34,593 bases of DNA from Chloroflexota bacterium (lineage in GTDB: Bacteria; Chloroflexota; Dormibacteria; Dormibacterales; Dormibacteraceae), in the NCBI GenBank assembly GCA_005882115.1, contig VBEG01000040.1:1-34593 (forward strand), written 5' to 3'. Below are positions 7,380 to 14,478 of this stretch, piece after piece. The translations under genes were made by a program, and so were the position numbers. Numbering within the stretch: the stretch's first letter is position 1; each line of letters begins with the position of its first letter. The notes below the pieces were generated by a model, which made no database searches, was not told the DNA's origin, and saw nothing but the letters and a program-made list of their open reading frames with translations.

Positions 7380-8479
7380 ACAAGTCGGGCGTCGAGGGCC
7401 TCGATCCGGGCGCGGTAGACGGCTTCCGAGGCGGAGCTGACAGCGGCGCGCAGACCGCGCGCCGCCGCCCCGAGCAATCCGGCGAGCTCGACGTCGAGCA
7501 CGTGCGCCGCCTCCAGCACCTGGATCAACGCAGCCGCGCGCTCCGCGCCCGCGAGGATCGCGTCCTGATCGACCGGCAGGCGGGCGAGCTCGTCGGCTTC
7601 CTTGCGCAGGCGCCGTGCGAGCGCAGCGAGCTCTTCGCCGCCTCGCTCCTCGCATCTCGTCGCGACCGCACTGGCGGCCGCCGACGCGAGCCTCCCCTCC
7701 AGCAGGCGGCCGTCCGCCGCCGGGTTGGCTGCGATCGCCGGGCACAGCCCGACGACCTGTTCCGCGCCCATCGCCACGCCGCGACGCGCGAGCTCCGCGA
7801 TCGCGTCGGAAGGCGACGTCTCGTCGATGCGAAAGAGGTTCATGGACAGCTGCACCCGCGAGCCGGGGAGCTCAAAGGCCAGCGCCTGTACGCCGCGTAG
7901 CCCCGCCGACGATTCGCGGATCGAGCGCGCCAGCGCGCGCGCCCCGACCATGTCGATGTCGAACAGGATCACGTTGAACGCGACGAGCATCCGCCGCGCG
8001 CCCACGCAGACCGCGCCCGCGGTGGGGTGGAGCTTGGGTCCGCCAAGGTCCGGAACCGCTCTGCCCGCCCGGATGTCGGCCAGCGTCCGATCCTCCCCGT
8101 GCCCGTAGTAATAGACGGGGACCTGCAGCTCCGACCAGACGCGGCGCCCAACCTCGCGCGCGAGGTCGCGGCACTCGTCGAGCGTCGTCGAGCCGAGCGG
8201 AATGATCGGCACCACGTCCGCGGCCCCGACGCGCGGATGGACGCCGCGGTGGTCGCGAAGGTCGATGCGCTCGACCGCTTCCCCGATGGCGCCGGTCAGA
8301 CCCTCGAGCAGGCGGCCCCGGGCGCCCGCCAGCGAGACGACGGCACGGTTGTGATCCGGATCGACATCGGTGTCAAGGAGGTAAGCGTCACCGGCGGCGG
8401 CCGCGATCGCCTTGATGACTTCATGACGGCGGCCCTCCGAAAAGTTCGGCACCGATTCGAAAAGTGCTGCTCGATCCAT
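7376..8479 (-). CDS. ftcD: Glutamate formimidoyltransferase with a vestigial cyclodeaminase-like tail
   Basis: The enzyme transfers the formimino group from formiminoglutamate to tetrahydrofolate in histidine breakdown. The start ESVPNFSEGR (8-17), DHNRAVVSL (42-50), and DHRGVHPRVGAADVVPIIPL (76-95, with the probable catalytic His81) define the formiminotransferase N and C subdomains (to about residue 275). The last ~90 residues are helical and Ala/Arg-rich. They resemble a shortened cyclodeaminase domain (ALARRLRKEADELA, then an AGLLGAAARGLRAAV stretch) but lack the glycine-rich GGGS-type loop. No other hut gene is nearby. The ATG at 8479 has a TACGCT -10 element 10 nt upstream, and the divergent acuC start is 23 nt away. 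The transferase call is firm; the tail interpretation is inference. Confidence 0.85.
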   Translation of the reverse strand: MDRAALFESVPNFSEGRRHEVIKAIAAAAGDAYLLDTDVDPDHNRAVVSLAGARGRLLEGLTGAIGEAVERIDLRDHRGVHPRVGAADVVPIIPLGSTTLDECRDLAREVGRRVWSELQVPVYYYGHGEDRTLADIRAGRAVPDLGGPKLHPTAGAVCVGARRMLVAFNVILFDIDMVGARALARSIRESSAGLRGVQALAFELPGSRVQLSMNLFRIDETSPSDAIAELARRGVAMGAEQVVGLCPAIAANPAADGRLLEGRLASAAASAVATRCEERGGEELAALARRLRKEADELARLPVDQDAILAGAERAAALIQVLEAAHVLDVELAGLLGAAARGLRAAVSSASEAVYRARIEALDARLV

Positions 8480-8502
8480 GCGAACCGTTAGCGTAAGTTG
8501 CC
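8480..8502. promoter_or_regulatory. 23-nt divergent promoter, overlapping -10 elements TAGCGT / TACGCT
   Basis: The gap between the ftcD ATG (8479, minus) and the acuC GTG (8503, plus) is 23 nt. TAGCGT on the plus strand (8489-8494) sits 8 nt before the GTG. TACGCT on the minus strand (plus-strand 8490-8495) sits 10 nt before the ATG. The two hexamers overlap by five bases inside TTAGCGTAA. No ribosome binding site is present for either gene. Confidence 0.4.
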
Positions 8503-9612
8503 GTGTCGGGCCCGGTCGCCCTGGTCTACGGCGAGGCGCTCATGAAGCACCAGCTGTCGGACGAGCACCCGCTCCAGCCCATCCGAGTCAAGCTCGCTGT
8601 CGATCTGATCCGGTCGACAGGCCTCATCGAGCACTCCCACCTTCTTCCGCCGCGGCCGGCGACGATCGCCGAGCTCGAGCTGGTCCACTCTGCCGAGTAC
8701 GTGGAGCTCGTGCGCATGCTTAGCGACCCCAAGCAGCGGAGGGAGGTGCCCCCCAAAGCGATCGACGCGGCCGGCTACGCATCCGCCGACAATCCGATCT
8801 CTGATGCGCTTCATGAAGGCACCTCGTTGGTGGTCGGCGCGTCCCTCATCGCCGCTGAGGCAATCCAGGGAGGCGCCGCGCTCCACGCCTTCAGCCCGTC
8901 TGGCGGGCTGCATCACGCGCACCGGGACAGGGCGTCCGGATTCTGCACCTACAACGACGCCGCCATCGCGTGCGCATGGCTTAAGCAGCATGGCCACCGC
9001 GTCGCCTACGTCGACGTGGACGTCCACCACGGCGACGGCGTGGAGGAGATATTTCAGAGCGATCCAGACGTCCTGACGATCAGCCTGCACGAGAGCGGAC
9101 ACTGGCTGTTCCCGGGGACGGGGTTCCCGCAGGACAGCGGCGTGGGGAAGGGCAAGGGCTGCGCTGCAAACCTGCCGTTCGTTCCCTACGCGTGGGATGA
9201 GCCGTGGCTGTACGGGTTTGATCGAGTGGTGCCGGCGCTACTGCGTGCGTTCAAGCCGACGGTTCTCGTGACCCAGGACGGATGCGACTCACATCACCTG
9301 GATCCTCTCGCCCACCTTGGGGCGACGACGCGGATCTGGCCACATGTCGGGAAGGTCTTCCACGAGCTCGCGCATGAGCTTTGCGACGGCCGGTGGCTCG
9401 CGTTGGGTGGAGGCGGCTACGCGATCTACGAGGTTGTGCCGCGTGCGTGGACCCTGCTGTTCGCGGAGATGGTAGAGCGGCCTGATCTCGCCGCCGATGT
9501 CAACGATCCGACGACCGTGGTGCCGGGCAAGGAGGCGCAGGACCGGGTCTGGAGCGCCTTGCGCAAAGACCTCGACCGCCTGGGCGAGATGCACGGACTG
9601 AGTTTTAGCTAG
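8503..9612 (+). CDS. acuC: Histone deacetylase-family protein AcuC
   Basis: This 369-aa protein belongs to the class I-type bacterial deacetylase family; AcuC removes acetyl groups from acetyl-CoA synthetase in Bacillus. All catalytic landmarks are present: the His pair H137-H138 in GGLHHAH, zinc ligands D173 and H175 in DVDVHHGDG, D267 in HHLDPLAHL, and the transition-state Tyr306 in GGGGY. The GTG start gives the usual N-terminus VALVYGEALMKHQ. The preceding gene is divergent. The stop shares CTAG (9609-9612) with the convergent rpmB. No acs gene is visible here, so the substrate is inferred from the family. Confidence 0.9.
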   Translation: MSGPVALVYGEALMKHQLSDEHPLQPIRVKLAVDLIRSTGLIEHSHLLPPRPATIAELELVHSAEYVELVRMLSDPKQRREVPPKAIDAAGYASADNPISDALHEGTSLVVGASLIAAEAIQGGAALHAFSPSGGLHHAHRDRASGFCTYNDAAIACAWLKQHGHRVAYVDVDVHHGDGVEEIFQSDPDVLTISLHESGHWLFPGTGFPQDSGVGKGKGCAANLPFVPYAWDEPWLYGFDRVVPALLRAFKPTVLVTQDGCDSHHLDPLAHLGATTRIWPHVGKVFHELAHELCDGRWLALGGGGYAIYEVVPRAWTLLFAEMVERPDLAADVNDPTTVVPGKEAQDRVWSALRKDLDRLGEMHGLSFS

Positions 9613-9788
9613 ACCGAGTAAGTCCTCAGGCACCGGGTGCAGACGCGCGCCCGAAAGGTCTTTCCCGAGACCGTCACCCGGCCCATCTGGAGGTTAGGCA
9701 GGAACCTCCGGTTGACCCGGTTCTTGGCGTGACTCACGTGATGTCCGTACTGCGGCGTCTTGCCGCAAATCGCGCACTGCTTGGCCAT
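9609..9788 (-). CDS. rpmB: 50S ribosomal protein bL28 (zinc-binding form)
   Basis: The 59-aa product starts MAKQCAICGKTPQYGHHVSH and ends RARVCTRCLRTYSV. The two Cys-X2-Cys pairs (CAIC and CTRC) mark the zinc-containing form of bL28. ATG 9788 was chosen over an upstream in-frame start because the family begins with MAK and because AGAAGG lies at a good distance upstream. The leader is about 59 nt if transcription begins from TACAAT (plus-strand 9855-9860), making this one of the few genes here with a real leader and Shine-Dalgarno site. It is divergent from the Gls24 gene, as in Bacillus (rpmB-yloU). Confidence 0.95.
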   Translation of the reverse strand: MAKQCAICGKTPQYGHHVSHAKNRVNRRFLPNLQMGRVTVSGKTFRARVCTRCLRTYSV

Positions 9789-9854
9789 GGAGCACCTTCT
9801 GCCTGGAGATGAACGAGCGCGCGGCAGCAAACAAACGCTTGCGCGCGGACTCGA

Positions 9855-9864
9855 ATTGTACCAT
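9855..9864. promoter_or_regulatory. Symmetric divergent -10 pair between rpmB and the Gls24 gene
   Basis: The ten-base string ATTGTACCAT holds a minus-strand TACAAT (9855-9860, toward rpmB) and a plus-strand TACCAT (9859-9864, toward the Gls24 gene), sharing the central TA. The plus start codon at 9875 is 10 nt away, giving a leader of only ~4 nt. The rpmB leader would be about 59 nt. Confidence 0.5.
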
Positions 9865-9874
9865 GAGGCCTCAG

Positions 9875-10252
9875 ATGGCCTCGAAGACGACCACCGCGTT
9901 GACGCAGTCCCGGCAGTGGGGCCGGATCGAGGTTTTTCCCTCCGCCGTGGCGGCCATCGCGGGGCACGCCGCCATGCGCTGCTACGGCATCAGCGGAATG
10001 GCCGGCCGCGGCCTGCGCGACGGATTCGCGGAGCTTCTGCGCCGGGAGAACGTCGACAAGGGCGTCGACGTCGTCCAGCTCGAGGACGGGCTCGCGATCG
10101 ACGTCTACGTGATCGTGCAGTACGGGATCCGGATCTCCGAGGTCGCGCACAATTTGCAGGAGACCGTCAAGTTCGAAGTTGAGCGCTCGGTGAATGTGCC
10201 CGTGACAAAAGTCAACGTCAACGTTCAGGGCGTTCGCGAAGAACGCAGCTGA
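9875..10252 (+). CDS. Asp23/Gls24-family envelope stress protein
   Basis: The 125-aa product has the Asp23/Gls24 domain. It begins with a RIEVFPSAVAAIAGHAA helix-strand unit, continues GISGMAGRGLRDG, and ends in DVYVIVQYGIRISEVAHNLQ and VNVPVTKVNVNVQGV. These proteins are linked to alkaline or envelope stress in Firmicutes; Bacillus YloU precedes YloV just as this gene precedes fakA. ATG 9875 (MASK) is preferred because GAGG lies 6-7 nt upstream and the TACCAT -10 overlaps the other candidate ATG at 9863. The stop is immediately followed by the GTG of fakA, so the two genes are coupled. Confidence 0.85.
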   Translation: MASKTTTALTQSRQWGRIEVFPSAVAAIAGHAAMRCYGISGMAGRGLRDGFAELLRRENVDKGVDVVQLEDGLAIDVYVIVQYGIRISEVAHNLQETVKFEVERSVNVPVTKVNVNVQGVREERS

Positions 10253-11896
10253 GTGGTGGCCGCCATCAAGGTGACCGGCGTCGACGGTCCGCTCTTCAAG
10301 CGGGCGTTGCTCGGCAGTCTGACGTGGCTCTCTGCCAACCACGAAGAGGTCAACCGGCTCAACGTCTTTCCGGTGCCGGACGGCGACACCGGCACCAACA
10401 TGCTGCTGACGCTGCAATCGGCGGTGGAAGACGTCAAGGAATCCAACGCCGCAGAGGTGAGCAAGATCGCCAAGCTCGCCTCGCACGGCAGCCTGATGGG
10501 CGCGCGCGGTAACTCGGGTGTGATCCTGTCCCAGATCTTCCGCGGTTTCGCCCGCGCCGTAGAAGGCAAGAGCTCGCTGACGCCCGGAGAGCTGGCGGCC
10601 GCATTCGAGGAAGCGGCGAACGCCGCGTATCGCGCGGTGAACAAGCCCACGGAAGGCACCATCCTCACCGTTGCGCGCGAGGCCGGTCGGGCAGCGGCCA
10701 CAGCGGCAAGCGCGCCCGACGCCAACGTACCGCGCGTGATCGCCGCCGCCGCGGCGGGCGCGCGCGCGGCCGTGTTGAAGACGCCGAGCCAGCTCCAGAT
10801 CCTGCGCGACGCAGGGGTGGTCGACGCCGGAGGGTTCGGCCTGCAGCTGATCCTTGAAGGGATGCTGAAGACGGTGGAGGAGTCCGACCCCGCGTTCGCC
10901 GCGCTCGCCGGCGTGAAGAAGCCCGTGACACCGGCGGCTCAGATCTCGCTCGACCTTCCCGAAGGCGGATGGGGTTACTGCACCGAGTTCCTCATCGAAG
11001 GCAACAACCTCGACACCGAGCTGATCCGCGGCCAGATCGAGTCGCTCGGCAACTCGGTCCTGGTCGTGGGCGAGCCAGAGCTGGTCAAGGTTCACGTTCA
11101 CACCGACGACCCGACAAGCGTGATCAATCTGGCGGGCGGCTATGGGAAGCTCCTGAAGCTGAACGTCGGTGACATGTCGACCCAGCATCGCCGGATTCTC
11201 GACAGCGAGGGAAAGCCAGGCGGCAGCGGCACCCGTCCGAATGGCGTCGGCATCGTCGCGGTGGTCGCCGGCAACGGCCTGGTCGACATCTTCCGCGGTC
11301 TCGGGGTCGACGCGGTCATCCAGGGCGGCCAGACGATGAACCCGAGCACGCAGGACATGCTGACCGCGATCGAGTCCGTCCCCTACGACGAGGTCGTGCT
11401 GCTTCCCAACAACGGCAACGTCGTCGCCGCCGCGAAGCAGGTCATCGGGTTGACCAAGAAGAAGGTGCATGTGGTCGAGACGCACAGCGTTCCGCAGGGG
11501 GTCTCGGCCGTGGTTGCATTCCGCCCCGAGCGGGCCGGCGAGGAGAACCTTCGGGCGATGAAGGCGGAAGCGGAACGGGTGCAGACGATCGAGGTGACGC
11601 ACGCGGTGCGCGACACGCGATCGAATGGCGTCAAGGTGAAGAAGGGCGATGTGATCGGCCTCATCAACGACCGCCTCGAGTTCGCCGGCGACGATTACGC
11701 GGAGGTAGTCAACAAGGCGCTCAGCAAGCTCGGCCCAGACGCATATGAGCTGGTCACCGTCTATCGCGGAGAGCAGGCAAGCGACGCAGAGTTGGCGAGG
11801 CTCGAATCGGAGATCCGCACCAACTACCCCGGCCTCGAGGTCGAGGTGCAGCAGGGCGGCCAGCACCACTACCCCTTCATCCTCTCGGTCGAATAA
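10253..11896 (+). CDS. fakA: Fatty acid kinase catalytic subunit FakA (DhaL/DAK2 domain protein)
   Basis: This 547-aa protein matches FakA/YloV, which phosphorylates exogenous fatty acids bound to FakB (DegV) proteins for phospholipid synthesis. The N-terminal DhaL domain carries the Mg-ATP Asp cluster in NVFPVPDGDTGTNML (37-51; D43, D45) and GARGNSGVILSQI. The middle and C-terminal FakA domains contain WGYCTEFLI, KVHVHTDDP and VLLPNNGNVVAAAKQ. The GTG start abuts the stop of the Gls24 gene. The next gene, six bases downstream, is a DegV protein, so kinase and lipid carrier are encoded together. All expected motifs are intact. Confidence 0.92.
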   Translation: MVAAIKVTGVDGPLFKRALLGSLTWLSANHEEVNRLNVFPVPDGDTGTNMLLTLQSAVEDVKESNAAEVSKIAKLASHGSLMGARGNSGVILSQIFRGFARAVEGKSSLTPGELAAAFEEAANAAYRAVNKPTEGTILTVAREAGRAAATAASAPDANVPRVIAAAAAGARAAVLKTPSQLQILRDAGVVDAGGFGLQLILEGMLKTVEESDPAFAALAGVKKPVTPAAQISLDLPEGGWGYCTEFLIEGNNLDTELIRGQIESLGNSVLVVGEPELVKVHVHTDDPTSVINLAGGYGKLLKLNVGDMSTQHRRILDSEGKPGGSGTRPNGVGIVAVVAGNGLVDIFRGLGVDAVIQGGQTMNPSTQDMLTAIESVPYDEVVLLPNNGNVVAAAKQVIGLTKKKVHVVETHSVPQGVSAVVAFRPERAGEENLRAMKAEAERVQTIEVTHAVRDTRSNGVKVKKGDVIGLINDRLEFAGDDYAEVVNKALSKLGPDAYELVTVYRGEQASDAELARLESEIRTNYPGLEVEVQQGGQHHYPFILSVE

Positions 11897-11902
11897 GCCC
11901 GC

Positions 11903-12733
11903 TTGAGCCGTAGCTTCGCGGTCGTCACCGACTCCACTGCCGACCTGCCCGACGAGTGGCGCGAGCGCTACGGCATAGAGATCGTCCCGCTCAAAGTCCT
12001 GTTCGGCAAGGAAACGTTTCGTGATCGGGTAGACATGACGAGCAACGAGTTCTTCACCCGCCTCGAGGCCTCAACCTCGCTGCCGACCACCTCCGCGCCA
12101 TCGCCCGGCGAGTTCGCCGAGGTCTACCGGCGCCTCGCCCAAGACCACGACGGCTGCATCTCGATCCACATCGGCACCCGGCTATCGGCCACCGCGGAGG
12201 CTGCTCGGGTCGGGGCTCAGGCGGTCGAAGGATTCAAGGTCAACGTCATCGACAGCCAGACCGTCTCGATGCCGATGGCGTTCCTCTGTCGTGTCGCCGC
12301 GCAATGCAACAGCCTCGATGAGGCAACGGCGGCTGTGGAGCAACGAGTGAAAAAGTGCCGTGTGCTCGCCCTGCTCGACACCCTCCGCTATCTGGAGATG
12401 GGCGGTCGGCTCAGCCGAGCCCAAGCGATGATCGGGACGATGCTGGACCTCAAGCCCTTGCTGCTCGTGTCCGAGAACGCCGAGATCAAGCCGGTCGACC
12501 GCGTGCGCACGCGTTCGCGCGCGATCCCCCGCATGGTCGAGTTCTTTCGCTCGGAGATGCCCGTGGAGACGGTCGCCGTGATGCACGCCCAGGCTAAAGA
12601 CGAAGCCGAACAGATCGCCGGCGAGCTGCGGCGCGAACTGCCGGATCTCGAGATTCCCATCGGGCAGATCGGCTGCGTGCTCGGTACGCACACGGGCCCC
12701 AAAGCCCTGGGCTTGGTCTACCTCAAGAAGTAA
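11903..12733 (+). CDS. DegV-family fatty-acid-binding protein (FakB-like)
   Basis: The 276-aa product begins SFAVVTDSTADLPDEW, the hallmark DegV nucleotide-like loop. It then shows PTTSAPSPGEF, HIGTRLSATAEAAR, the NVIDSQTVSM strand, LDTLRYLEMGGRLSRAQA, a LDLKPLL strand, and near the end VLGTHTGPKALGLVY. DegV/FakB proteins bind a fatty acid and present it to FakA; the adjacent fakA makes this role likely. A TTG start is used six bases after the fakA stop; no strong ribosome binding site is visible. The 3' end overlaps the convergent MpaB gene by 11 nt. Confidence 0.9.
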   Translation: MSRSFAVVTDSTADLPDEWRERYGIEIVPLKVLFGKETFRDRVDMTSNEFFTRLEASTSLPTTSAPSPGEFAEVYRRLAQDHDGCISIHIGTRLSATAEAARVGAQAVEGFKVNVIDSQTVSMPMAFLCRVAAQCNSLDEATAAVEQRVKKCRVLALLDTLRYLEMGGRLSRAQAMIGTMLDLKPLLLVSENAEIKPVDRVRTRSRAIPRMVEFFRSEMPVETVAVMHAQAKDEAEQIAGELRRELPDLEIPIGQIGCVLGTHTGPKALGLVYLKK

Positions 12734-13526
12734 AAGAAAAGTTGCCGTCCAGGCGCACGTTGTGGCCCGGCAGCGGCCATACGCGCAACACCGGCGGCGT
12801 GACGGCGACGAGGCGCGGTAGCGCGATGACCATCAATCGGAACAGCCGCTGCTGCGCGTCTCCCCACGCGAGCCCGTACTGGGAGCGCAGAACAGGTGGC
12901 AGGAGGCCGGTGGTCAATATCTCGAACGGGATCATCGCCGGGCCGGGCAAGAGTCGGAGCCGAGGCCTTAATACGAGCGAGCCGAGCTCCAGGGCTCGAG
13001 GCCCGACACGCACCCCTCCCTCCGACATCGTTCGCTCCATGTAAGAGGTGAACTCAGCGAGCGTCGCCGGAAAACGCTCGCGCGGAATGCCCAGCAGCTC
13101 GCCGAGCACCTTCGACTCCTGGTAGAAGTCCTCGCGGTCGCGTTCCGAGAGCGGCTTGACGAACGTCTCGTACGTCACGAGCGCGGAGTCGACGAGCGTC
13201 GCGTGCACCCACTGCAGAAGCTCGGGGTCGAGCGCCCGGTAGTCCCGTCCGCGAACCTTGCCATGCGCCTGATTGACAGCTCGCGCCGCGGTGAGCGCTG
13301 TCTCTCGGTCGCCGAAGACGATCGCCATCGTCATGCGCACCGTCCGTCGAAGGCGCTGGATCGGGCGTGTCCGAAAGTCGGAATGCTCGTCGACGCCGGC
13401 AGCGACCATCGGGTGCGCAAGCTGCATCAGCAGGGCCCGTCCGCCGCCCAGGAGGAGGACGTTTTCCCGGTTCACGCGCCGGGTGATCGAGCCCTCGGGG
13501 TAGAGCCCACTCGCCATCACGTCCAT
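12723..13526 (-). CDS. Oxygenase MpaB-family protein (DUF2236)
   Basis: This 267-aa protein matches the MpaB/DUF2236 family, which includes latex-clearing-type b-heme oxygenases and mycophenolate-pathway MpaB. Visible landmarks are GSITRRVNRENVLLLGGGRA (13-32), LLMQLAHPMVAAGVDEHS, a central WVHATLVDSALVTYE and the C-terminal LPRLVAV region. His residues in AHPMVA and WVHATL are candidates for heme or metal ligation. Substrate is unknown. ATG 13526 has a GAGGAAATA Shine-Dalgarno just upstream. The divergent COG4280-like gene starts only 14 nt away. It is an accessory gene with no related neighbour. Confidence 0.78.
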   Translation of the reverse strand: MDVMASGLYPEGSITRRVNRENVLLLGGGRALLMQLAHPMVAAGVDEHSDFRTRPIQRLRRTVRMTMAIVFGDRETALTAARAVNQAHGKVRGRDYRALDPELLQWVHATLVDSALVTYETFVKPLSERDREDFYQESKVLGELLGIPRERFPATLAEFTSYMERTMSEGGVRVGPRALELGSLVLRPRLRLLPGPAMIPFEILTTGLLPPVLRSQYGLAWGDAQQRLFRLMVIALPRLVAVTPPVLRVWPLPGHNVRLDGNFSFTS

Positions 13527-13540
13527 TATTTCCTCAGGAG

Positions 13541-14263
13541 ATGTACCAGCAGGCCTTCATCTTCGGGGCCGCGTTCCTCGGCTCGGCCGTCGAGGCGACC
13601 GAGGCGTTGACGATCGTGCTCGCCGTCGGGCTCACGCGCGGCTGGCGCGAGCCGCTCCTCGGAACCCTCCTCGCGATCGTGCTGCTCGGTCTGCTCGTGC
13701 TCGTTTTCGGGCAGCTCATCGTCACCACCATTCCGGAGTGGGCCCTCAAGCTGCTGGTCGGCACCCTGCTGCTTCTGTTCGGATTGCGCTGGCTGCACAA
13801 AGCAGTGCTCCGTTCGGCCGGAGTCGTCGCGATGCACGACGAGGAGCGCGCCTATCAGGACGCGGTCAGTCGGCTCGGTGAAACGGTTGGCCGGCGCGAC
13901 TGGGTCGGCTTCGTCCTTGCCTTGAAGGGAGTGTTCCTCGAGGGCCTGGAAGTCGTTTTCATCGTGATCGCCGTCGGCGGGCCGGGCCACGCGTGGACCG
14001 CGGCCATCGCCGGCGGGTTGGTGGCTGCTGTCGTCGTCGCCGTGGCCGGGGTGGCCGTGCGCGCACCGCTGGCCCGAGTCCCCGAGAACACGCTGAAGTT
14101 CGCGGTCGGCATCCTGCTCACGAGCCTCGGCACGTTCTGGGCCGCCGAGGGCATGGGCGCATCGTGGCCGGGGGACTTCCTTTCGATCTTCGCGCTGGCG
14201 GGCATCTTCCTGGTCGCCTCCCAGCTTGCGGTGACGGTCATCAGGCGGCCGGCGCTCGCGTGA
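13541..14263 (+). CDS. COG4280-type multi-pass membrane protein with internal repeat
   Basis: The 240-aa product is a polytopic membrane protein with about six or seven hydrophobic helices. Two acidic helix motifs, SAVEATEALTIVLAVG (near residue 15) and GVFLEGLEVVFIVIAVG (near 130), look like the two halves of an internal duplication. Paired acidic motifs in such folds resemble cation transporters of the FTR1 and UPF0016/Gdt1 kinds, so metal-ion transport is possible but unproven. The ATG is directly preceded by CAGGAG with no spacer; CATTAT (13524-13529) is a plausible -10 giving a leader of ~5 nt. The stop overlaps the next gene as GTGA. Confidence 0.65.
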   Translation: MYQQAFIFGAAFLGSAVEATEALTIVLAVGLTRGWREPLLGTLLAIVLLGLLVLVFGQLIVTTIPEWALKLLVGTLLLLFGLRWLHKAVLRSAGVVAMHDEERAYQDAVSRLGETVGRRDWVGFVLALKGVFLEGLEVVFIVIAVGGPGHAWTAAIAGGLVAAVVVAVAGVAVRAPLARVPENTLKFAVGILLTSLGTFWAAEGMGASWPGDFLSIFALAGIFLVASQLAVTVIRRPALA

Positions 14264-14478
14264 GGTTCCTCCGGGCCGCCGGTCGAGAGGTGCTCGGTCT
14301 GTTTGTCAGCGACTGGGTGCAAAGCGGCGTGATCATCGTCATCCTCGCCGCCGCCTGGTTCGCTGTTGCGAAGTTCGGCGCGCCCGCCCTTGTGCTGCTG
14401 GTGCTTCTCCTTGCCACCCAGCTCGTGTGGTTCGCTCGCGCCGAGGCTACGCGGTCGCGGCGGCAATCTCCGAGTTGA
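14260..14478 (+). CDS. Small membrane protein coupled to the COG4280-like gene
   Basis: The 72-aa product starts at GTG within GTGA, overlapping the stop of the preceding membrane protein. It has an amphipathic N-terminus (MRFLRAAGREVLGLFVSDW), two predicted membrane helices (about 22-37 and 41-58) and a basic tail ATRSRRQSPS. No family is recognised. The tight overlap suggests it is made together with, and may be a subunit of, the upstream membrane protein. Its 3' end overlaps the convergent unknown gene by 32 nt. Confidence 0.6.
   Translation: MRFLRAAGREVLGLFVSDWVQSGVIIVILAAAWFAVAKFGAPALVLLVLLLATQLVWFARAEATRSRRQSPS

Noticed and set aside
9734-11869. Long minus-strand open frame (711 codons) opposite fakA
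   Set aside because: It is a high-GC shadow frame: composition is His/Asp/Arg-rich with no domain, and the plus strand encodes a complete FakA.
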